In this document: one piece after another, positions 56,125 to 64,000 of the stretch
Position numbering within the stretch: position 1 is the first letter of the stretch
Layout of the letters: every line of letters starts with the position of its first letter
Source: Ktedonobacter sp. SOSP1-85
GTDB lineage: Bacteria; Chloroflexota; Ktedonobacteria; Ktedonobacterales; Ktedonobacteraceae
Direction: 5' to 3'
DNA: 64,000 nucleotides
NCBI RefSeq assembly: GCF_016587415.1
Contig: NZ_BNJI01000001.1
Coordinates: 3,139,501-3,203,500 of the forward strand
The notes under the pieces: generated by a model
Database searches by the model: none
Seen by the model: the letters and a program-made list of their open reading frames with translations, nothing else
Told to the model about the DNA's origin: nothing
Position numbers and translations under genes: made by a program

Positions 56125-56655
56125 CTATAGCAGGCGTACTTTTTTCCCTTGTGCGCCCAGCAAGGTGTGTATCTCTCCCAGGTGGATGAAGAGATCTGAG
56201 ATACAGACCTGCCCAATGACCTGGAGAGCGGACATATTGCCCAGGGGGTTGACATGGATGATGCGGTCGGCGAGCGCGGACCCCCCATCCTGGATAGAAG
56301 AGAGATAGGTCTCGCTATCTCGCCAGACCTGTTCGGCGTATCGAAGCAGGGAAGCTGGTTCATGGATAAAGATGCGCCGAGCGTCGGCGATTGACATGCT
56401 AGCACCTTGAAGGCGCTCAGGAAGGTGCAGGATCTCATGCCATTTATCTTCATTCCAGATGGGTGGACGACCCTGGAGAATAAAACGATAGACATTATCC
56501 TCAGTGCGTATACAGTGTAAGAACGTAAAGGCAATATGGTTCCCCGCGCCCGGGAGCAGAAAGTGCCACTCATCGGTCGTGAGCTTTTGCACCGCTTCTT
56601 GTAGCGCCACATGCACCCGGAGCTGCTCATGGCGATAAAAGCTAATAATATCCAA
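56125..56655 (-). CDS. DinB-family protein
   Basis: A 176-residue four-helix-bundle protein of the DinB type. HIAFTFLHCIRTEDNVYRF carries the first metal-binding His region, and LFIHLGEIHTLLG the later His pair, as in metal-dependent DinB thiol-transferases. Function in the family is diverse. Divergent from the XRE regulator to its left only in position, not direction. Confidence 0.75.
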   Translation of the reverse strand: MDIISFYRHEQLRVHVALQEAVQKLTTDEWHFLLPGAGNHIAFTFLHCIRTEDNVYRFILQGRPPIWNEDKWHEILHLPERLQGASMSIADARRIFIHEPASLLRYAEQVWRDSETYLSSIQDGGSALADRIIHVNPLGNMSALQVIGQVCISDLFIHLGEIHTLLGAQGKKVRLL

Positions 56656-57312
56656 TGTTTACCGCTCCTACCATCTGGAATACGCAGAAATTCTTCTTTT
56701 CCCCTGTCAAAAAATATTATCTTCTATTTCATCCTTATTGTCCAGTTCAACGGTTTAATAGTCAGGGGAGAGCAAGCCCGAGCGAGAGTTTTTTGGCCTC
56801 AACTCAAATGCAAGGGGAAGCACATTCTCTCTGAGAGACATATTATCTTTGGTTGTGTAATTATTAGGGAGCATAGCACTGTGGAGTGCAAAGGGACCAA
56901 TCATAAAAGTTTTTTCGCACTCCCATATCTTAGTCCTGCTTGTTCATTCTCATGCCCCTTTTTGGAAGAGCTTTTATGCCTGGTTGTAACATAAAAGCAC
57001 CTGGATCAGAAACACTCTCAGATCTGGTATTCTATATGGGCATTTACACACTCGTTCTTAATCTGCAAAATTGAAAGCAATGAGAAAGCTTGATGCATTG
57101 TTGTAGTCTGAAGATGAGGATGAGGGTGAAGGTCAGAATGGGAAGAAAAAAGACCGAAAATAAAGTGTTTTTTTGGCCTTTTTAGTGTCAAATTTGGTGT
57201 CATTGAGTAAAGCTCCAACCGATCAAAATGGATAGGTGCGCTCTAACAGCGATGATAGAGTGCATCGAAAGAAGAAATTTTTATCCCTGGCGGAAAATTG
57301 CTAAAAAAAGTA
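56656..57312. other. Gene-poor region before tRNA-Asn
   Basis: About 650 nt of mostly AT-rich sequence. I see no gene, RNA or repeat that I can support. A frame starting at 57228 runs through the tRNA and is rejected. Confidence 0.5.
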
Positions 57313-57341
57313 TTGACGAAACGGAGCAGTTGGTATATACT
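57313..57341 (+). promoter_or_regulatory. Promoter of tRNA-Asn
   Basis: TTGACG, a 17-nt spacer and TATACT, close to the sigma-70 consensus and about 30 nt upstream of the tRNA. Confidence 0.8.
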
Positions 57342-57372
57342 GTCGATGTCGTTGAGAGACGAAGCGAAATCT

Positions 57373-57447
57373 TCCTCGATAGCTCAATGGTAGAGCAATC
57401 GGCTGTTAACCGATGGGTTGTAGGTTCGAGTCCTACTCGAGGAGCCA
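57373..57447 (+). tRNA. tRNA-Asn (anticodon GUU)
   Basis: A 75-nt gene with acceptor TCCTCGA/TCGAGGA, anticodon loop CTGTTAA (anticodon GTT) and T loop TTCGAGT. Unlike the tRNA-Val and tRNA-Leu genes here, CCA is encoded. A terminator stem (57449-57458 with 57464-57473, followed by a T-rich tail) comes right after. Confidence 0.95.
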
Positions 57448-57448
57448 C

Positions 57449-57480
57449 AAAGGTCACCACTCTGGTGACCTTTTATTTTT
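57449..57480 (+). terminator. Terminator of tRNA-Asn
   Basis: Perfect 10-nt stem AAAGGTCACC with GGTGACCTTT, five-base loop, then ATTTTT. Confidence 0.8.
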
Positions 57481-57714
57481 GCCCTCAAACTCCTCCTCCC
57501 CACACCTTTCTCCCTCCTCCATAGGTGCCACCGCTCTCCCTTTTAAAAAAAGCTACGTCGGCAATCTTTATTTGCTGAGCTTTTCTTCGAGCGTTGCGAG
57601 ACGTTTCCAGAGGCATCTTTCTTTCAATGCGCCTTAGCAGAATATGCCAGGCACGGCGATCATTGGTTGAACCCATGGATTGCGCAACGATTTAAACCCA
57701 CTAATAAAAGGGCC

Positions 57715-57767
57715 TTGACATTCTTCATTCTCTGACCTACACTTACGTCGTAAGCTTACAATGTAAG
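57715..57767 (+). promoter_or_regulatory. Promoter and double operator of the TetR operon
   Basis: TTGACA (57715-57720), a 17-nt spacer and TACACT (57738-57743). Two adjoining 13-bp palindromes follow: CTTACGTCGTAAG (57742-57754), which overlaps the -10 box, and CTTACAATGTAAG (57755-57767). This fits auto-repression by the TetR protein just downstream. Confidence 0.75.
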
Positions 57768-57786
57768 TATAGAGAGGACAAGGATC

Positions 57787-58419
57787 ATGGCGAAATCTGG
57801 TGAGCCGCTCACACGGCAACGGGTGTTGGAAGCAGCCTTGCGCTTGCTTGATCAAGAGGGGCTGGAAGGCTTTAGTATGCGCAGGCTCGGAGCTTTGCTT
57901 GGGGTCGAGGCGATGTCGCTGTACAACCATGTGGAGAGTAAGCAAGCCTTATTTGATGGGGTAATCGAACTGCTCATCATTCAGGCACCGTTGCCTCTGC
58001 GCCCCCATGCCACGCCGCGTGAGGAATTATGGGCCTTTGCCCATGCCTTTCGGGACGTACTCCGCGCTCATCCGCGTGTGCTTCCGCTCGTGGCCACCAG
58101 CCCGCTGCGCACCTCAGCCTCTCTTGTTCTGTTGGATCATCTCCTTGAAACACTCCACCAGGCACAGATCACCGGCGTTCAGTCCATCTATGCGCTCCAG
58201 TGCCTGGTCGGTTTTATTGTTGGACATACCCTGCTCGGCACTGGCACGCAAGCGGTCGCGGGTCTGGAACCAGGGCCAAACGGTCCGACGGTCTGGCAAC
58301 ACTTTCCGGCAGATCATTATCCCAGGCTTCATATGTTGTTGCCGGAAATTGCCCAGTGGAATGCCAACCAGGAGTTTGACTTTGGACTCGAGGCGCTGTT
58401 TCAGGGCCTCTTTGGGTAA
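57787..58419 (+). CDS. TetR-family repressor with TetR_C-type ligand domain
   Basis: A 210-residue repressor. The DNA-binding helix-turn-helix is TRQRVLEAALRLLDQEGLEGFSMRRLGALLGVEAMSLYNHVESKQAL. The C-terminal half (LWAFAHAFRDVLRAHPRVLPLV and later) matches the TetR_C-type ligand pocket. It should repress itself and the hydrolase gene 18 nt downstream by binding the two palindromes in its promoter. Inducer unknown. Confidence 0.87.
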   Translation: MAKSGEPLTRQRVLEAALRLLDQEGLEGFSMRRLGALLGVEAMSLYNHVESKQALFDGVIELLIIQAPLPLRPHATPREELWAFAHAFRDVLRAHPRVLPLVATSPLRTSASLVLLDHLLETLHQAQITGVQSIYALQCLVGFIVGHTLLGTGTQAVAGLEPGPNGPTVWQHFPADHYPRLHMLLPEIAQWNANQEFDFGLEALFQGLFG

Positions 58420-58437
58420 GAGAAAGGTTTCTGTTTT

Positions 58438-59280
58438 ATGAAAAGGACCAATGTGAAACACAGCAGAGTCGCCAATGGAAACGTGACGCTCCCGGTCAGT
58501 GAATCGGGTCAAGGACCAACGCTGCTGTTCTTCAACGGCGCGGGGACCACGCAAGCGGCCTGGAAGCGAATCATCCGCGAACTCGGTGGGCCGTATCGGC
58601 TGGTGACCTTCGATTTTCGCAGCCATGGTACCGCAACGCGCTCGCCCGACATCTCTTTCGAGCGCTTCTTGAGCGATGCAGAGGCTATGATAGACCTGGT
58701 TGCTGGTCCTCAACCGATCGTGGTTGGCTGGTCCATGGGGGCCGACCTGGCAGTCTGGTATGCGGCGGCTCATCCAGAAAGGGTGGCCGGGCTGTTTCTC
58801 ATCGACGGTGCGGTGCCAGTCAACCTGGTGACTGATCCCGATGAGGTAAGGCGTCGACTCATATATAACCCAGCCGTGTGGTACTCACCGTGGATCATGT
58901 ACCTGATTGGCATGGGCTATCGGCTCACGCCTTCCGAAATGGCCACCTTGACCATTGAGGTGAATACGCGCCGCGAACAGCTTCTTTCAGCGTACAGCCA
59001 GTTGGATTGTCCAGTCGAACTGGTTCTGGCAACGAAAACGGCTCGGGAGAAAGGGGCAAGTGCCGAGCAAAAAAATGCGCGATGGCGAACTGGTGGCGAA
59101 CAACTCGCACGCCTCTACCCGACATTTTCTCTCCAGTGGGTGGACAACACGCACCTCCTTCCGTTCACGGAGCCAACCAGGCTCGCACGCTCCCTTGACA
59201 CGTTTGTCCAACGTATTCGGGCTGGCTCGCCAATCCCAACGGCTCCCGCACTGGAAACATCGCAAATGGAAGGGAAATGA
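58438..59280 (+). CDS. Alpha/beta hydrolase
   Basis: A 280-residue hydrolase with FFNGAG (oxyanion region), DFRSHGTATRS, the nucleophile elbow VGWSMGADLA (Ser) and late DNTHLLPF (His). It is cotranscribed with tetR and presumably acts on the repressor's inducer or a related ester. Base composition is somewhat more GC-rich than neighbours, and a transposase follows at once, so the pair may have arrived by transfer. Confidence 0.75.
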   Translation: MKRTNVKHSRVANGNVTLPVSESGQGPTLLFFNGAGTTQAAWKRIIRELGGPYRLVTFDFRSHGTATRSPDISFERFLSDAEAMIDLVAGPQPIVVGWSMGADLAVWYAAAHPERVAGLFLIDGAVPVNLVTDPDEVRRRLIYNPAVWYSPWIMYLIGMGYRLTPSEMATLTIEVNTRREQLLSAYSQLDCPVELVLATKTAREKGASAEQKNARWRTGGEQLARLYPTFSLQWVDNTHLLPFTEPTRLARSLDTFVQRIRAGSPIPTAPALETSQMEGK

Positions 59281-59356
59281 GCAAGGCACACGCACAGCGG
59301 CATTCTGGCGAGGATAGAGATCTCAGCTACTATCGCGGTGTGAAAGGGAAGATTCT

Positions 59357-60956
59357 ATGGCAAGAAAAGCATGTCGTCCGGCTGCTACGTCGGAACAACT
59401 GTTCACTCCTGTGTGTACACACTGCAACTCCTGCGGTCAATGGATGCAGATTGCTTACCGCACCGAGCGGACCATTACCACCTTGCAAGGGATCTGCCGT
59501 TTGACGCTCCGTGTCCGCCGATGCCACAATCCGCAATGCTCACAGTATCATTGTCCCTATCGACCAGAGGAAGAAGGCCGATGGGCCTTACCGCATGGCG
59601 AGTTTGGTCTGGATGTGATTGCCCTGATTGGTGCCCTACGCTACGCTTCCCATCGGAGCGTCCCTGAGATCCACCAGATGCTCTGTGGTCGAGGAGTTCA
59701 AATCGCCGAACGAACCGTGACCCATTTGCTTCAGCGGTACGAGGAATTGGTTGCGCTTCGTCTTGCTGACCGACAACGATTACGCGACCAATTGAAGCAA
59801 CAAGGGCAGGTGATTCTTGCCCTTGATGGGCTCCAGCCGGATGTGGGCCATGAAGTGCTCTGGGTCGTGCGTGACTGCCTCTCAGGGGAAGTCCTGCTTG
59901 CGCGGAGCCTGCTCAGCGCTTGTGAAGCGGATCTTGTGAAGCTGCTTCATGAGGTCCACCGGGCACTTTCTGTCCCCATCAAAGGGGTCATCTCGGATGG
60001 GCAGCGCTCCATTCGCAACGCCGTTGAGGCAGCATTGCCGGACGTGCCGCATCAGTTATGCCACTTTCATTATCTACGGGAAGCGGCCAAACCCGTCTAT
60101 GAAGCGGATCGGCATGCCAAAAAGGAACTCAAAAAGTATCTGCGTGGCGTTCGCCCGATTGAGCGGGCCGTCGAACAACGGCAAGATGAAGAAGCGGATG
60201 CGATCCGTGGCTATTGCCTGGCGGTGCGCAGTGCCTTAACCGATGATGGCAGACCGCCGCTCTCGGCATCTGGCCTCAAGCTCCATGAGCGGATGACAGC
60301 GGTTGCTGCCTCGCTCACGCGGGTCTCTGAAAAAGGGGCTTGCCGCGTGAGCTCGAACGCATGCAGCTTTTTCTGGCCAAAGGACTTGACGCAACTGCCT
60401 CACTTTGGGCAGAGGTATAAAGCAGGGATACGCATGGGTTCATCGCGCCGCATATCTGCTCTCCAATGATGAACAAGAGTCTGCTGTTCAAGTGCGCCAC
60501 AGCTATGAACACCTTCTGGCAGAAATGGAGCAAGTTTCTCCCTCCTCTGAGACGCTGAGCGCGATGCTTTCGACCTTTCGCAAAGTGACCACCAGCTATT
60601 GGTCTGGCCTCTTTCACTGTTATGATCATGCCGATCTTCCACGCACCAACAATGAGCTAGAGCAGTATTTTGGCTCTGCTCGCTATCATGAGCGCCGCAC
60701 AACGGGACGAAAGCAGGCGTCACCAGGATTGGTGGTGCGCGGACCTGTTCGGGTTATCACCTCGGTTGCTTCCCGGCTTCACGCGTTTTCGGGGCCAGAA
60801 CTCTGCCCAACTGATCTCACGCAATGGCGCGCTTTACGGAGCAACCTTGATCAGCGGCAAGAAGCGCGACGTTTGCAACATCGCTTCCGCAAAGCTCCCG
60901 AAAGTTATCTCATAGCTCTCGAAGAAAAACTCAGCAAAGAAAGATTGCCGCCGTAG
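59357..60956 (+). pseudogene. DDE-type transposase with two frameshifts
   Basis: The N-terminal frame has zinc-finger-like Cys pairs (CTHCNSC, CHNPQC), a DDE-like core (LALDGLQPDVGHEVLWVVRD; GVISDGQRSIRNAV; LCHFHYLREAAK) and runs to 60469, but from about 60338 its residues are unlike the family. The proper reading (LPRELERMQLFLAKGLDATASLW) lies in a second frame, and the C-terminal part (GYAWVHRAAYLLSNDEQESAV to the end) in a third. Two shifts, near 60330 and 60415, break the gene. I cannot name the IS family with confidence. GGTGTGA (59337) and TCACACC (60967) may be terminal-repeat remnants. Confidence 0.75.
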
Positions 60957-61078
60957 AAAAAAAGAATCACACCCAGGAAAATAGTCCAGGTTTGCGTCCT
61001 ACCCATAAATGCGTTTATACTAGAATGTCTGCTAGATAAGAAGACACCTAATCATGATAATGAGGACGGCAAAAGGCT

Positions 61079-62236
61079 GTGACAGGCAAGACCACAATCA
61101 ACTATCGCCATATGTTTACGAGTTTACTAGAGGCGGTGCCACTGGCAGCGTTTGTTCTTGACCGTGACTTGAAAGTTGTACAGGTCAACGCGGCCGCGCT
61201 AAAGTTATGTGGCAAAGAACGACTGGCCCGCCACGAAACGATCAGCCACCTCTTAAATAATGAGGCTATCGCACGCCTGGCACGCGAATGCGTACAGAGC
61301 GGTACCACACAGAAGGCCAGTATCGAGCGTACACGGAGTAACGTGACCTGGCATGTAACGGTGGCTCCCCTTGAGCACCAGAGCAAGGCACGCGCAAAAT
61401 ATGAGCCTGGCAGCGAGGCGCACCTGGAAGAACACGTGGCACACACCAGGGCGGAAGAGCCTGAAAGTCTGTATTTTCTCTTAAGTATTGAAGATATGGC
61501 GGAGATGCAGCGCTTAGAGAGTATTCAGCGCGAGTTCCTCGCCAATATCTCGCATGAGCTACGCACGCCACTGACTTCAGCGCTTTTACTTACCGAGACG
61601 CTTGAGGATGTGATCGAGACCGATTCTCAGCGCTCACTCCAGTTTCTCAATAAGATTGAGACCGAACTCCAATACCTTTCGAGCATGGTCGCGGAGCTCT
61701 TAGAGCTATCACGCCTGGAGGCTGGACAGGTGCCCATGAACTTTGAGTTCGTCGAGGCTGAGCAACTGGTGCGCGAGGTCATGGCTCGCATGCTTCCCCT
61801 GGCCCAGCGGCACCGCGTGAGTCTGCTGACAGATATTGAGCAGGGAACGACAAAAGTGCACGTGGACAGCAAATTAATCACGCGTGTTCTGTTTAATCTA
61901 GTACATAACGCCATCAAGTTTACTCCCTCAGGTGGTAAGATCACAGTGGGTACGACGAGGGTGAAAGGAGAACAGGCGAGACAGAGCTTCTTCGTGCGAG
62001 ATACCGGTGTGGGGATGCGCGAGGAGGACCTGGCCCGCGTCTTTGAACGTTTCTATAAAGTAGATCGCGCCCGCGCTAAAGCCAACTTTATTGGTCCCGG
62101 TGGTGGTGGTGGTGCTGGTCTGGGTCTCGCCATTGCCCGCCAGGTGGTTGAGGCACATGGCGGTAGTATCAAGGCCGAAAGTGCAGTTGAAAAAGGTAGT
62201 ATTTTTAGCTTTACTCTCCCGATTATACCTGGCTAG
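61079..62236 (+). CDS. PAS-domain sensor histidine kinase
   Basis: A 385-residue soluble kinase. An N-terminal PAS domain (LLEAVPLAAFVLDRDLKVVQVNAAALKLCG) is followed by a linker, HisKA with the phosphorylated His in FLANISHELRTPLTSA, and HATPase_c with N box HNAIKFTPSGGKI, G1 DTGVGM, F box FERFYKVD and a Gly-rich G2 loop GPGGGGGAGLGLAIA. No membrane helix, so it probably senses an internal signal. The receiver protein at 63.6 kb, with one gene between, is a plausible partner. Confidence 0.88.
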   Translation: MTGKTTINYRHMFTSLLEAVPLAAFVLDRDLKVVQVNAAALKLCGKERLARHETISHLLNNEAIARLARECVQSGTTQKASIERTRSNVTWHVTVAPLEHQSKARAKYEPGSEAHLEEHVAHTRAEEPESLYFLLSIEDMAEMQRLESIQREFLANISHELRTPLTSALLLTETLEDVIETDSQRSLQFLNKIETELQYLSSMVAELLELSRLEAGQVPMNFEFVEAEQLVREVMARMLPLAQRHRVSLLTDIEQGTTKVHVDSKLITRVLFNLVHNAIKFTPSGGKITVGTTRVKGEQARQSFFVRDTGVGMREEDLARVFERFYKVDRARAKANFIGPGGGGGAGLGLAIARQVVEAHGGSIKAESAVEKGSIFSFTLPIIPG

Positions 62237-62400
62237 TAGCGTACTCAGGCAAGATAGCGTCGGATAATTATCGCTTCACACCTTCTCTGCGTCGTCTTTA
62301 CTGGTTGGTACGTTTCATAGATAACTATCAATTCTTGTTGTAAGTTTGCGATGTAGCACAAAGAGTATGCATACCACCAGGGAAGGCAGGATGAGGGGCT

Positions 62401-63210
62401 ATGGAGCCAGAATTAGAGGCTCGTCTTAATAGTACGAGTAAGCAGCAAATGGTCCAATTACTTGAGGAACTGCTTCAAAGGCACCCAGAGTTATTAACCG
62501 AGATGGCTGCCTTGTTAAGCGGAATAGCGGAGAAGGAAGATAACGATTTGCGGCTCGACGATTGGGATGAGGGGAATATCGAGGAAGTCGTAATTCTTCC
62601 TTCCTCGCGTCACCCGGCCGCGCCTCCCATGGACCTGGAGGCGTATCGCCAGCGTGTGGAGCGGTATAGTGAGCGCCTGCGCCAACGTGAGAGCGCTACC
62701 GTGATTACCACTGATCTGGAGGAGTTGTTGTTTGAGGCGGAGCAGCGCACACTGCAATATGATTACTATAATGCCCTTGGCATCTATGCGATTGTACTGG
62801 ATGAACGTCTCAAGGAGCGGAATGCCACTCTGATACGTCTGCTAGATCACTCAATGGATGAAGTCATTCCCGACCTGGCGACCCTATTGAGCGAGGCCAG
62901 CAGTAGCCTGGGATATGATAGTAATGTCGCACCCCTCCTGAGCACGGAAGAGCGCCAGCACTGGCTCACCCGCCTGGTGACATTCTGGTTGAAACGCCTG
63001 GATAATCGCGAGATTGAGGAAGATCTCTCTGAGATTCTCCTGGATATGATCTGGCAAGAAGACATACCTATACTTGTGGAGATGGTGACAAATGAGTTGC
63101 AGCGCCTGCGCAAAGGCAAGTCATCCACCATTGTAGATCTTAACCAGCAGTATCGCCTGCGTGTCCTGGAGCGCTTTTTAAAAGAGTTGCCGTATACGAA
63201 ACAGGAGTAA
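62401..63210 (+). CDS. Acidic helical protein of unknown function
   Basis: A 269-residue protein rich in Leu, Glu and Arg, predicted by eye to be almost all helix. The start (ARLNSTSKQQMVQLLEELLQRHPELLTEMAALL) looks like a short repeat motif; the middle holds FEAEQRTLQYDYYNALGIYAIVL, TPR-like. No family recognised. It lies between a histidine kinase and a response regulator, so a role in that signalling set is possible. Confidence 0.6.
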   Translation: MEPELEARLNSTSKQQMVQLLEELLQRHPELLTEMAALLSGIAEKEDNDLRLDDWDEGNIEEVVILPSSRHPAAPPMDLEAYRQRVERYSERLRQRESATVITTDLEELLFEAEQRTLQYDYYNALGIYAIVLDERLKERNATLIRLLDHSMDEVIPDLATLLSEASSSLGYDSNVAPLLSTEERQHWLTRLVTFWLKRLDNREIEEDLSEILLDMIWQEDIPILVEMVTNELQRLRKGKSSTIVDLNQQYRLRVLERFLKELPYTKQE

Positions 63211-63558
63211 TGGCACGAGCATAGGATTTTTGGACCTCCGTGCTCCTGATCGAAAAGGTTAGCTAAATAGCCATTTTTTAAGCAATTTTTTACACGATAC
63301 AGATTGAAACAAAGCGGGATTCTGTGGTAACATCCACTCTAAGTAACTCATCAGGGGATACTCGAAGAGAAGAGAGCATTTACGAGAGACATTTAAACAG
63401 GTGGCAAGGGAGAGATGACGTTGTCATGTGCCAGGCTGACCTGGGTTCGTTGAACGTCGAAAAGGCGTCCATGATGCAGGAGGGGTGATGCTGCCTTTCC
63501 TTCTACCGGGAATGGCTCCTGGCATCACGTATTGGTGAGGAAGAAAGAGGAACTTTCT
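63211..63558. other. Intergenic region before the response regulator
   Basis: About 350 nt. A weak promoter (TTGAAA, 17-nt spacer, GTAACA) lies near 63307. A GC-rich leader with several short stems follows to the start codon; it matches no riboswitch that I know. Confidence 0.4.
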
Positions 63559-63957
63559 ATGCGCAAGTTTATTATGGTTATCGATGACTCTGCTACTGTG
63601 CGCAAAATCATTGAGACATGTCTGGGGCGCGAGGGCTATCTGGTGCAGGGGTTTCCAGATGGCGTAGAGGCTATGCGCTGGCTCACGTTGCCCGAGGCCC
63701 AGATTCCAGACCTGATCTTATTAGATATTGGCCTGCCCAAGATGGATGGATATGAGGTTGCGCGCCGTCTCAAAGCCAGGCCTCAATTTGCGCATACCGT
63801 GATTGTGATGCTCTCGCGGCGTGATGGCGTTATTGATCGCCTCAAAGGACGCCTGGCGGGCGCGAAAGATTACATACCCAAGCCCTTTAAGACCCAGGAA
63901 ATTATCGCGGTAATCGATTCCCATCTTAGGGCACCAGCCTCGTCAGCTTCAAATTAG
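63559..63957 (+). CDS. Response regulator (receiver only, PilG/CheY-like)
   Basis: A 132-residue receiver domain: IDDSATVRK with the acidic pair, LILLDIGLPKMDGYEVARRL with the phosphoacceptor Asp, VIVMLSRRDGV with the switch Ser, and KDYIPKPF with the conserved Lys. No output domain. The ATG at 63559 follows AGAGGAA; an upstream GTG is less likely. It probably receives phosphate from the PAS kinase upstream, or acts in type IV pilus or chemotaxis-like signalling. Confidence 0.88.
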   Translation: MRKFIMVIDDSATVRKIIETCLGREGYLVQGFPDGVEAMRWLTLPEAQIPDLILLDIGLPKMDGYEVARRLKARPQFAHTVIVMLSRRDGVIDRLKGRLAGAKDYIPKPFKTQEIIAVIDSHLRAPASSASN

Positions 63958-64000
63958 CGGATCATAAGCGTCCAGGATCAACCGATGAAGAAGGGATGCA

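Noticed and set aside
57228..57524. Open frame through tRNA-Asn
   Set aside because: It reads through the tRNA and its terminator.

Overview
The window looks like origin-proximal chromosome of a filamentous, spore-forming Chloroflexota of the Ktedonobacteria type. This placement is inferred from moderate G+C, many Ktedonobacteria-like proteins (a membrane-anchored Ser/Thr kinase, PQQ-like and YCF48-like propeller proteins, a DoxX-Rieske fusion, a GlcD-GlcE fusion) and palindrome-rich spacers; no rRNA is present to confirm it.

The most striking feature is a gene-free stretch at about 23.5-25.1 kb that holds roughly 55 exact copies of the DnaA box TTATCCACA in both orientations. It ends on the right in an AT-rich tract with a box pair, a short C cluster and DnaA-trio-like triplets. 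dnaG (apparently frameshifted) and the housekeeping sigma factor rpoD follow. From 38.5 to 47.8 kb lie nine exact copies and one single-mismatch copy of the ParB site TGTTTCACGTGAAACA. A DnaA-box array next to a parS cluster is what a replication origin and its segregation locus look like, although dnaA, dnaN, parA and parB are not in the window.

Layout. 0.2-6.2 kb: a GlcDE-type FAD oxidase, a lone receiver protein, an endonuclease/phosphatase-family membrane protein and a secreted propeller protein. 6.45-10.3 kb: a probable small island between a 3' half of tRNA-Val and the intact tRNA-Val, holding an ECF sigma factor, its probable anti-sigma partner fused to a PQQ-like propeller, and two broken GyrI-type proteins. 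10.4-22.3 kb: tRNA-Leu, a lysozyme-like surface protein, a Ser/Thr kinase with an unusual start, miaA, a YhaN/YhaO (SbcCD-like) pair and an HD-GYP protein. 22.4-29.1 kb: a solute-binding lipoprotein, the DnaA-box array, dnaG and rpoD.

29.4-38.3 kb: a membrane protein, an MFS transporter, a DinB/SCP2 protein, a decayed IS200/IS605-like element, the glycolytic operon gap-pgk-tpi and a PLP aminotransferase. 38.5-47.9 kb (parS domain): an SDR, hutH, a GNAT acetyltransferase, a toroid-fold protein, a frameshifted unknown gene, hutI, a rhodanese and fabI. 47.9-56.7 kb: a DoxX-Rieske fusion, a trypsin-like protease, an LppX-like lipoprotein, a ring-cleaving dioxygenase/esterase pair (MhqO/MhqD-like), an XRE regulator and DinB. 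57.3-64 kb: tRNA-Asn, a TetR/hydrolase operon with a clear promoter-operator, a broken transposase, a PAS histidine kinase, an unknown helical protein and a response regulator.

Gene ends and spacers carry many long, near-perfect inverted repeats of unrelated sequence. Two recurrent composite folds stand out: a three-way junction with constant CCTGAGC...GCTAG...TTGG parts (three copies), and a long hairpin followed by GCGCCGYAGGCGC (four copies).
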